Positions 23,376 to 32,400 of a DNA stretch of 39,540 bases are shown piece after piece. The notes beneath the pieces are model-generated. The model was not told the origin of the DNA and made no database searches. It was given only the letters and a program-made list of their open reading frames with translations. The DNA is from Dinochytrium kinnereticum. Its lineage: Eukaryota > Chytridiomycota > Chytridiomycetes > Chytridiales > Chytridiaceae. A program made the translations under genes and the position numbers. Location: the NCBI GenBank assembly GCA_027604005.1, contig JADGJT010000218.1, positions 1 through 39,540 on the forward strand, read 5' to 3'. How positions within the stretch are numbered: the stretch's first letter is position 1; the number at the start of each line of letters is the position of its first letter.

Positions 23376-24575
23376 AGAGGTTTTTTTGGTTTATGTTTTG
23401 TTTTTTTGTTTGTGTATTGCTTTTTAGCTGTTGGATTGAGTCTGTTCTTTTTTACTTTTTTCTTCTTCTTCGTATTCAATGCACACTCTTTGTTTGCTGC
23501 TTCGGTAGCTTCATCCTTTTCGTCTTCTCTTCACCTTTTTGTACTTTCTCTCCTCTCCCATTACCTTGTTTCTTATCACATCCTTTTTTTTTCCCCTGCA
23601 AATCCATCACGGCCCTAACGCTTTGGATCCGTATATCCTACTCTTTCCTTTTTGAAATCTGTTGTTTTCTGGGCTGGTCCCCCTCCCTTTTTTTGTTGTC
23701 TTCATTATTCTTTTTTCGTTTGTTTAGATTTTTTTCTTTGGGGGTGGCGGGTTTTATGCTCTCTCCTGTTGTGATGTTCAATAAATTATCGGTTTGTGGT
23801 GACTTCCCTACTATTTTGTTTTGGTGTGGACTGTTTTGTTTTCTGGGGAGTTTTCTTTGTTTTTGATAGTTGTAGAAGTTAATTTACTTTTTGTTTTGTT
23901 TTTCTTCGGTGGGGAGGGGATTGAAGATCTTTTGATGGGTCATTCTTGTTCTTGTCTGGCTGTGTATTTATAAGGTCTGTTCGGGCTTCCTCTTACTTCT
24001 CTTTGGCTTCCACATTTGGTTGAAAAAGAAACCGATTGTACTCTCAGTATAGCTGTGTCTGGCATGATAGTTGAAGGTGCTTCTTGAAGGATATCCATAA
24101 ATTGCAGGCCCGATCTTTCTTGCGGACCACGAACCGTATCATGAGATGTTGTGAAGAATGTTTCCTGATTTTTCTGGTCATGTCCTAGTGAGTCAGTTTC
24201 TGTGTACTGAAACTGGGGATAAGTTGGTTGGAAGGAAGATATTTTGCTGTTACGACTAACAAAATCAGTAGTTTTTATTTCAGTTTTTTTTTTCTATATT
24301 TATTTTTTTTTCGTTGCTGTTGTTTTTTAGGTTGGGCCTAACACGAAGAATAAAGAAAGTGGACGAAGGAAGGAAACTGTGTTGGAACGGAGAACAGGAT
24401 CGAAAAAAGAAAGGTATTTACGGGAGAGAGAACGTGGTTGGGGTCTGCGTGATTACAATAAAATAAAGAAATGAAGAAGGGGGGCAAACAACACAAGAAC
24501 GTAACTAAATATAACTAAGTGAAATGCGAAGACAAGTGCGAAAGCTACAAAAGAAACCATAGCCACTACCACTCA
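23376..24575. other. T-rich intergenic region between convergent genes
   Basis: 1.2 kb lying between the 3' ends of the WSC gene (+) and the secreted-protein gene (-). Long T and TTTG runs dominate 23380-23900. An AATAAA at 23780-23785 could serve as poly(A) signal for the WSC gene. No coding region is supported. Confidence 0.45.
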
Positions 24576-25268
24576 CTACATTGCCAACAACAACGGCGTC
24601 ACCGCAAACGTTGTGGTGATCCCCATCCTAGCGTTAAACCTATCCACGACAGTCCCCAGAGCCGCAGTGTTGACATTCTTTCCTCCCTTCACCTTGGCCG
24701 CACGAATCTCAGCACAGGCTTCCGAGCAACGCTGCCTGCAGGCGTCATCGACGATGGGCGTGCAGATTCGTTGAACGGGAACAAGGGGGTTGATTGCGAC
24801 GGGGATTCCATCCACACCGTAGAAGGATCGCTTGCCTTTAACAACCACCTGAAGAACGTTGGCTTGGCATGCCCCTTGTTGTGGGGTTGCCACGGCTGGG
24901 ACCGCTTCGACGGCACCAATAGGAGCGGATTCGATGGCAATAGGTTGCTGGTTCAAGTCGATGGCTTGCTGTTGAGGGACAGCATTGAGAATGATTGCGT
25001 CTTGCTGAGCTTCAAAGACTTCGAAGGAGTCTAAGGGGGCGGAGGAGGGTTGCTCGAGCGTTGGGGCCTGTTGAATCATGGAGTCGGCTATGGCCATCAG
25101 ACTGGCCGCTACAGGTGGAGCATCTTCAATGTTTTTGAGGATGTTGGCAGCTTGTTGGATCAGAGTTTTGGCTTGGTCGATGTTTGCCTGGGTGACCTCG
25201 CCTTGCTGTTGGCCGTGCACGGTTGAGGCGAGGAGGAGCGGCAGGAGAGCAAAGATGGAGGTGCGCAT
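24576..25268 (-). CDS. Small secreted protein with IDQAKTL motif (paralogue 1)
   Basis: A single-exon gene of 230 residues starting at ATG 25268. The leader MRTSIFALLPLLLASTVHG is a clear signal peptide with a likely cut before QQQ. The mature protein begins with a short amphipathic helix, NIDQAKTLIQQAANIL, then an Ala/Gln/Pro-rich middle. A compact C-terminal part follows with five cysteines (GACQAN, RICTPIVDDACRQRCSEAC) and a basic patch. It ends in a hydrophobic stretch (FAVTPLLLAM) that might be a weak GPI signal. No known family is recognised. The signal peptide, the helix motif and the region 198 bp upstream are shared with the next secreted-protein gene, so the two are probably paralogues with diverged bodies. 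The role is unknown; a surface or secreted effector-like protein is inference. Confidence 0.75.
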   Translation of the reverse strand: MRTSIFALLPLLLASTVHGQQQGEVTQANIDQAKTLIQQAANILKNIEDAPPVAASLMAIADSMIQQAPTLEQPSSAPLDSFEVFEAQQDAIILNAVPQQQAIDLNQQPIAIESAPIGAVEAVPAVATPQQGACQANVLQVVVKGKRSFYGVDGIPVAINPLVPVQRICTPIVDDACRQRCSEACAEIRAAKVKGGKNVNTAALGTVVDRFNARMGITTTFAVTPLLLAM

Positions 25269-25465
25269 GCTGGGTCTGTCTCTTCTAGGGTGTCGCTGGA
25301 GGCGGTTTGTATTTTATGCCGTCGTCTTGGGGAGGTGTCGACGACGTCTATTGTGCGCAGTAGCGAGAGAAGTGAAGGTGTGAGGTTTTGGAGTGTTCCT
25401 CTTTGGCCCGTCTGCAGCTTGGGCGGCAGATGGCCGTTTGATTGGTGGAGGGGTGTGCGGTGGGA

Positions 25466-25505
25466 CAGCCGCTGCGGCCGGTGTGTGTGTGACGGTGATG
25501 CATGT
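25466..25505 (-). promoter_or_regulatory. Shared upstream element, copy 1
   Basis: The plus strand reads CAGCCGCTGCGGCC, then a GT run, then GATGCATGT. The core GCCGC-T-GCGGC is an 11-bp palindrome. The same element lies upstream of the second secreted-protein gene, and in both cases its first base is exactly 198 bp from the start-codon A. CCG and CGG triplets facing outward would suit a Zn2Cys6-type regulator, which is inference. Confidence 0.7.
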
Positions 25506-26881
25506 CGTGTCACGTCGGTTGTGGCGTCCGTTGCACAAGTTGGAGACGGCAGTTGCCTCCAATTGCTGTCCGTTCGTTTGGACAACAGACACACACACTG
25601 AATACTGCGCCTCACCCTCACAGGGTATCCATCACTAGCGTACTTTGGCATTTGGTTTGCAGCGTGAACCAAAAATAATAATAATAATCCTATTGGACTA
25701 AGGTGGGCATTTATCGGAAACTGTAACGGCAGAACAGAATCCGAAAAGCACCGACGCGAACTGGATGAGTGATCAGACAGACTGTTCCACCGCCTCAACA
25801 CAAAGTCGGATCTGCCTTCTTGTGACCGAGTTCCGGCGCGCACGAGTAAGGGGTGGAGGCCAAAAGGGGATTGGAAGTGCGGCCAAGGAGGAAGGAAAAA
25901 ACCAGAGAGCCAGGTCGACGCGCCAGAGTAAAAGATTCATGGTAGATAGGGACTGCTATGTTGGACCGAAACTCTGGCCTTCCTCTCAATATAATCAATA
26001 AGATTCTACGACGAAATGTATTCAAGGTAGTTTCCAGGAGTTGCGCAGGTGAACACGCAAGTCCCCTATTCACTATTCAGTAGAATAGCTTAATGCACAA
26101 TATTAGTAGTATGAAGATTAAGGTCAAGTGGGGGGGTGGTTAAGGTAGTATCAACATTGTTCTCAGGGACACTTCAAAAGGGATAACAGATCATTAAACC
26201 AATTGTTCTAGCTCCAATTTGCCTACTTCTTATCTCACGGTAGATCTGACGTCCTACCGGAGAGAGCGCCCGGTTGGGGTTCCATCAGACCGTCCCAAGG
26301 TCTGAGTTTGCCTCGGACCTGTACATCCAAAGTAAGGAAGGGAGGACATACTGACCACTTACTGGGGCTGACGAGCAGGGGGTTCGTGTGATCGAGGTCC
26401 CACTCTAACGAGGGCTTGTCGACCACCCTGTGTAAGCAGATAATCACTCAGGCGGAACCATAGGTTCCATGCGGACAGTACATAAACGGATAGACTAAGG
26501 TTTGGTGGAAAGGAGGGACAATGGACAGGGTATTATGATTAGCAGGACATCATTCTATGATTTTGTGGGGACAACTTCTCTGTTACAATAAATAATACAT
26601 AAAAAGACAATAATAAATAAAAGAATAACAACTACAAATATAAACAGAGCCCCAAATACAAACGATAATACGCCAGCATAAGATTTAAACCTAAGGATAA
26701 AAACTATATACAAAAAGCTTAGGAAAGATACTTCAAATGGGAATCGCCTGCTCATCCAGGGTATGAACGCGGTCTTAGCAGAAGCTAACATATCAATGAT
26801 AAGTAAAGTAGAGTGTCTAACTACTTAGATATTCTCTGTTAAATATTGAGACTATTGAAATATTTCACAAGCTATCAATGT
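25506..26881. other. AT-rich spacer between the secreted-protein genes
   Basis: About 1.4 kb without a supported gene. From about 26080 to 26880 the base composition and texture change: fewer homopolymers, AT-rich, with an ATAAT/AATAA-rich block at 26575-26720 and an AAATATT...AATATTT inverted pair near 26840-26870. It could be a decayed mobile-element end, but I found no terminal repeats, target duplication or coding remnant. Confidence 0.35.
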
Positions 26882-26887
26882 TTTATT
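26882..26887 (-). terminator. Poly(A) signal candidate of secreted-protein gene 2
   Basis: AATAAA on the minus strand, 30 nt past the stop codon of the 26917-28107 gene. Confidence 0.5.
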
Positions 26888-26916
26888 TACACGCGCGTTC
26901 TTTTCACTGGTTTGCT

Positions 26917-28107
26917 TTAAACGCCTTGAAGGAGGGTGATGGCCTGTTGAAGAAGGGTTTTGGCTTGGTCGATGCTCGCTTGGTTGTTTTGCCCTTGCTG
27001 TTGCTGTCCCTGGTTTTGCTGCTGCTGCTGTCCCTGGTTTTGCTGCTGCTGGCCTTGGTTTTGCTGTTTCTGTCCCTGGTTTTGCTGCTGCTGGCCTTGG
27101 TTTTGCTGCTGCTGACCTTGGTTCATCTGGCCGTTGTTCTTCATGCCCTTGTTCTTCTTGGCCTTGTTTTGCTGGCCATTGTTCTGCTTCTTAGCTTTAG
27201 GAGCCTGTCCCTGTTGCTGTCCCTGCTGTTGAGGTGGAGGAGCGGGGGCTTGCTTCTGAGCTGGAAGAGGGGGGGGCTGCTGTTGAGCGGGAGGAACGGG
27301 GGCTTGATGCTGAGGGGGATGAGAACCGGAAGCACNNNNNNNNNNGCCCCCGCCCCGCCGCCCCCGCCGCCCCGGGCGCGTGCGCCCCAGCGCGCGGAGA
27401 ACCGGCAGCACCGGTGAAGCCCTTAATGGCCGTGAAACCGTTGGCCTGATAAGAAGAAAAGGCAATTGGGTTAAGAAGAACGGTCATTTGGAACTAAAGA
27501 GTCATGAAGAAGCAATGAAGATATGGGGGCATTCTATCTTGTATCTACATACCGCAAGGAGGTTGGCCATTGAACCACCGTTGAAGCCAGGACCTCTTCC
27601 ATCCGCCTTGGCCTTGGCGAGAACCTGAGCGGCCAACGTGTTGATCGCGGCCGCCGCTTGCTTCACATCCGCGGGATCATTGGCATTCCCAGCCGCATCT
27701 CTAGGATCCACCTTTTGCAGAATGCCCCTCAACTCTGGCGTGCGCGGGAGGGAAGCATCCAGACACACCGAGTCCAGCTTTCCCTGAAAAGGATCAAAGT
27801 TCTTTTCAGCCGCCACCAGTTCCATCGCTGCATCGATCATGTCGGGGACGTTGGCGGCAGGACACAATCGCTTGGCCTTTTCAACGAGTTGGTCGGCCAT
27901 TTGAAGCTTTAGACAGGGTTCGGCACCGCCAAGGAGGGTGGCGATCTCTTGTCCTCCAAAGCCGAGGGTTGAGTCGGGGTCTGGGGTGCAGCCGGGGAAG
28001 GCTGCGGTGATCAGGGCGCCAAATCCGACCTTGCCCTCCTGGCCGAAACGTGCCTCTGCGGATGACGCGAGAAGGAGGGGGACAATGGCAAAGATGAATG
28101 CGTGCAT
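26917..28107 (-). CDS. Secreted Gln-rich protein with IDQAKTL motif (paralogue 2), gapped
   Basis: Exon 1 (28107-27553) starts with the signal peptide MHAFIFAIVPLLLASSAEA, nearly the same as in paralogue 1. It continues with a domain of about 165 residues with four cysteines (PGCTPDP, PCLKL, LCPA, VCLD). A 107-nt intron (GTATGT...TTATCAG, 27552-27446) leads into exon 2, which reads ANGFTAIKGFTGAAG and then meets ten Ns (27336-27345). Beyond the gap the frame differs, as expected if the true gap length is not ten. It then reads Pro/Gln-rich sequence, a basic KAKKNKGMKNN patch and about eight copies of a QNQGQQQ-type unit. It ends ASIDQAKTLLQQAITLLQGV-stop. The end matches the N-terminal helix of paralogue 1. 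I treat both sides of the gap as one gene; two separate genes are less likely because no start or promoter is seen after the gap. Function unknown. Confidence 0.72.
26975..27125 (-). repeat. Gln-rich coding minisatellite
   Basis: About six to eight copies of a unit near 21-27 bp, on the plus strand TGGTTTTGCTGCTGCTG followed by GCCT or TCCC, encode the NQGQQQQ repeats near the C-terminus of the gapped secreted protein. Confidence 0.8.
27336..27345. other. Assembly gap (10 N) inside a coding exon
   Basis: Ten Ns interrupt exon 2 of the gapped secreted protein. The 60 bases on the right side are extremely GC-rich (GCCCCCGCC-type), unlike the flanks, so the gap probably marks a GC-rich or repetitive tract that did not assemble. 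The frame changes across it, so ten is not the true length. Confidence 0.95.
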
Positions 28108-28304
28108 GGTATAGCAAGTGTTTTGGTATTCTGATGAGCAGTTGACGGATGGGTATGGGTGGTTCCGAGCAGATTAAAAATGTAGACGCGGCAGTTGGTA
28201 GTTGAGGTGAGCTGAGTCGAGTCGTCGTGGTGTGAGGTGAGGGGTGGAGGTGAGCTGCTTTTTATCCGTCAGAGTGTCCAGCAGGTGTGCAGTGAACACT
28301 TGAT

Positions 28305-28340
28305 CAGCCGCTGCGGCCAGTGTGTGTCAGGGATGCATGT
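28305..28340 (-). promoter_or_regulatory. Shared upstream element, copy 2
   Basis: The plus strand reads CAGCCGCTGCGGCC, A, GTGTGTG, then GATGCATGT. It matches copy 1 at 25466 and starts exactly 198 bp from the ATG of the 26917-28107 gene. A second short shared word, GGTGTGC followed by GTG, lies a little nearer the gene in both cases (25452 and 28284). Confidence 0.7.
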
Positions 28341-29485
28341 GGTACAAAGCCTGTTCCGGCAATCTACTAAATTCAGGCATAATCAAAATGGTTTCAAATT
28401 AAATGATTGCCTTAAAATGAAACATTTGGGAGGTGATAGAAATGATTTCCCCAAACAAAAACCTTCCGAGAGATGCTGAAAAACTAATGAGAATGCTGTT
28501 AGCAGATACTGAAAGCGAAAATTATTGGAGATAATTCAAGGTAGGATTGTTTTTAGCGAGATAATTCCAGATTGTTTTAGTTATTGGAGAGATTTCAAGT
28601 GTTATCAACCGCCATTGCTCAACTGACGCCAAAATGGGCGTCGTGTTAAGCACTGTATAGAGATGGGCCTCATTGCTTAACTTCAAGCAGCTTGATAAAG
28701 GCTGAATGGGTTCGTCAGCACTGGAAGGTCAAGTCGAGACAAAATGGTTTCAACCTCCAACGAAGCTCACCGCGAAAATGGGCTGACCGCTTGGGAAGGC
28801 AAGTCTCATGGTCATCAATCTACAAAAAAATACACACTCTACCGCGATCAAACGGACGGTGTCGGTCGCGTCCCCCCACCAGAAGAAGCAAGAAAAACCG
28901 AAAAGATGTCACATTAGCCTAACAGATTCCTAGCGTCTCGCTTACCACCTCCACAACCCCTCGATAGCCACATAATACCCATCTTATGTGCTGTGAGGCG
29001 TGTTGTCGATGCGGGGATGCGCTACTGATGAGAGGATGACCATCTATGAGACGCTCTCTTCGTTTTTGGGCTGTGGTGTCGACGGATGGGGTGGCAGCGT
29101 AAACTCGGTTATCTTCAAGAACTGTTGCCGAAGTGACAACCTTGCAGAATTTGCAACCATCAAGCATCACTTCTGCCATGTTGATGTCGCGTAGGATAAC
29201 GTCCGTGCATATCTCGTGCGGTGGTCGAATAGTCGCTGAACAGCCAGCCCATCATGCCCATGGAAAAACCTAGATATTTGCAAACCAGACGAAAGGAAAC
29301 CTGCTCTGCTATTTCGGAGATCTACATGGGGGCCCACACTTTTTCCTCAATACGATCTCATCGAATATCATTGTGTGCGCCTATGTATCCCTGCTCTTGT
29401 TTATGGTAAATCACTTGGAAATTACACTTTAGATAGAAAACCCGATCTTCGTCAACCGAAAATCCAATCTCAAGCAGAAAGTCCC
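28341..29485. other. Intergenic region upstream of adenylyl cyclase gene
   Basis: No gene is supported. A pair of imperfect words, TATTGGAGATAATTCAAG near 28523 and TATTGGAGAGATTTCAAG near 28582, is separated by about 60 bp. The 3' part must contain the promoter and leader of the adenylyl cyclase gene; no clear TATA element is seen. Confidence 0.4.
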
Positions 29486-32400
29486 ATGCACCCTGCGAGC
29501 TTCCTTGCCCAGAGGCTTCGTCGGGGGCAGCCCATCCAATCTTTACCCCATGTTGACATCAACGACCTAGGGATTGTGGCCATCATTGATATCTCAGGTG
29601 AGCTAATACCCGAAAAAACCTTTGCTTTTGTTGTCCTTTTGTGTTTGGCTTGGGCTTACCAGGTTCATTTAAAAAAAAAAAAAGGATACACTGGGCTGGT
29701 CGACCAACTCGCGAGCCTCGGAAGCACCGATCGAATGCGAGAAGTCCTGAACCCTCCATTCGAGATGATCATCAACAACGTTCATAAAACCCACGGCTCC
29801 ATCATTAAACTCGCAGGAGACAGCGCAATAGCAGTTTGGACGTCTCAAAGCTCCCCACATCTCCTAACAACTCTCCTCAAACTCTCCACGCTTTGCTGTC
29901 TAAACCTCCTTGAAAGTTTCCGAAACCATCGACCCGCCATCCGACTTGCAAACACCCCGCAGGAAGGATACTCATCACAAGGGAAGAGGCAGTCCATCGC
30001 GCAATTCGAGAGATTGTCGGTTCATATTGGGATTGGGGTTGGGGAGGTTCAGCATGTCTTTTTGGGGTCTGTCGATGGGGGTGAGGAGGGGTCAAGGGCA
30101 GAGTATTTTATTGGAGGACAGGCGTTGATTGATGCTGGAATTATGTTAAACAAAGCGAAACCTGGACAAGCTGCGTTGCCGATAAGTGCTGTTGAAGCCT
30201 TGGAGGAGATTCCGATTCGGAACGGTTTGTATTCAGTGGTTGTGGATGAAAAGGCCGTGGGAGCAAGGGTTGTTTTGGACGTTCAAAGCAGGTTCTTCGA
30301 AGAGTTACGAGAAACTCTTGCCGCCACAGTCAACGTACCTAACAATGAGTTTGCAGAGGAAGATGAGTCTTGCCTTCCACGACCCAAACCACTCGATCCC
30401 TCTCTCTTTGCCTTTATGGAAAGTAGTATATCCCGGCACATTCTGCAGTCAACCACCAAAAGCCCAAGTCGTCTATCCAGAGTCTCCACAACTCGCTCCA
30501 TCATTACCACCCCCTCCTTTATAGACTACAATCAGATTCGGGCCATCACAGTTCTTTTCATTCAGTTCCCTCACCTCCCCATCGCTGAAATCGGTCACAA
30601 CACTATGATTCAGAAAGATCTGCAGAAACTTTCTGAATGTGTTTTTGACACTGCAAAAAGGAATGGGGGTACTTGTCGGCAGATTAATTGTGATGAGAAG
30701 GCATTGTCGGTTTTAATGCTGTGGGGCATTGAGGGGTTTGCTCATGAGAGGGGAGATGGGGCTTACGCTGTGGCTGCGGCGTTAGAGTTAATGGAGATAC
30801 TGCGGGTGTGGGATTGTTGTTTTGGAAAAGGGTTTTCGATGGCTATCACATCGGGGAAAGCGTAAGACAGTCGTTATTGTGTGTTATTTTTTGTTTTTTG
30901 GTATTTGTTTTTAGGTTAACAGAAGAAACAACCTTTTCAAATTAAGGTATGCTGGAACTATTGGAACTGAATCAAGATCGGAGGGAACTGTGTTGGGACC
31001 TTGTGTGAATCTTGCCGCACGGATCATGTGTCAGCCACTATGCCGCGAAAGGCTGTTATGCGATGGGGAGATTGCAAAAAGCTGTGAGGATACGTATTCT
31101 TTCATGAAAGAAGGAGATCTGTCTTTAAAGGGTAAGCTTAGGTTTATTTCAGACTTTTACTGATGCCATGTTTACAATAGGGGTTAGCGACCTCGTTCAA
31201 GTCTATTCAGTCTGCAAGAAAGTTGTGGACGACCGGAAGGATCTTCAACAGTCACCCACTTCTTTTAGTCTGGAGGGCCGTGAGGAGGAGATGAAAAAAC
31301 TCTTGGCTTTGCAGGAAGAATGGAATAACAATGAACGGGCTTTGGTGATAGTAACAGGAAAGTCAGGCTTTGGAAAAACGCAACTCATCCGGTCATTTGC
31401 AAGTTATCTTTTACAACAAGAGAATATGATTGTTTGGTGAGTTTAGGGGCTATTATTGGGTTTTAATTATTATACGTATTTATTTATTTTTGTAGCCTTG
31501 GTGTTGCTCGAGAAAGTCGAAACGACCCGAACTACATCTACGAGCAGATTTTAGAGTCGCTTTACACTCAGCTGAAAGGGCGAGATATTGTCGTCGAAGC
31601 CAGGTGGGAATGTCCGTTATTGGGGAAAAAAAGAGCAACTTTTTTCAAATAGGGAGAACGATAATCTAATTTACAAATCAAAAAACAAACAATTAGATCC
31701 ACAAGAGCCTCAGTTACCTACAATAGCGGAAACTTAAAACCCTTAGATCTGACTTCAAATCTTCAAAAAGGCTTTCGAAAGTCATTTCGTTCCACCAGTT
31801 TCTCAAGAATGCGAGTATCGCCTGAAGTAACGAGCAGCCGAGAGTCCTTATGGAAAGATTCAGAGGATTCTTTTTTTAATAACCCGAAGACCATTTTCTT
31901 TCGATCTTTTGGGCTCGATAACTCAGCATTGAAATTGGTAGGCGAACTCGATGGATTGCTCCGTCGTTGGCTTATATTTTGTGATTGATTAGAAGTTTTA
32001 GTTGAATGAATGCTTTCCTCGCATTTTTGAATCAGCTTGTGAAAGAAGTAGCTTCACGAAGGAAACGTCAAGTAGACTTTGCAAAGTGATGCTCCAGATC
32101 TTAAACTTTACTGTTAATTTTAAAGTCAAGCTTGTGTTGATTTTAGACGATTCTCAGGTAACCCCTCTCCTTTATCTCCACAGCCACCTAACCAAAAAAC
32201 CAGTGGATGGACTCTGAGTCATTTGAAACAACGTTAGAGGTCATTCAAAAGTGTCCGTCAGTTCTCGTTTTGATGACATCTCGACCGCGAGAAGTGCGTG
32301 TTTAATAGCGCATGACTTTTTTTTGTTGACCCTTTTTCTGTAGGAGTATAGGGACGACCTGAAAAAGTTTTTTGATAGGGTGTCGGAGGCATCGTTTTGT

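Noticed and set aside
26220..26450. tRNA- or rRNA-like look (GGGTTCGTG and paired G/C words)
   Set aside because: No cloverleaf could be drawn: acceptor and T-arm pairs do not match. No tRNA gene was found by eye anywhere in the window.
26917..27465. A separate Gln-rich gene starting left of the gap
   Set aside because: Its apparent start lies in the intron and GC-rich gap flank of the gene at 28107; splice sites and reading direction make it the second exon of that gene.
29598..29684. Read-through of the first cyclase intron (the frame is open across it)
   Set aside because: It would put a hydrophobic insert into the conserved DISG-YTGL metal loop; clean splice sites remove it.
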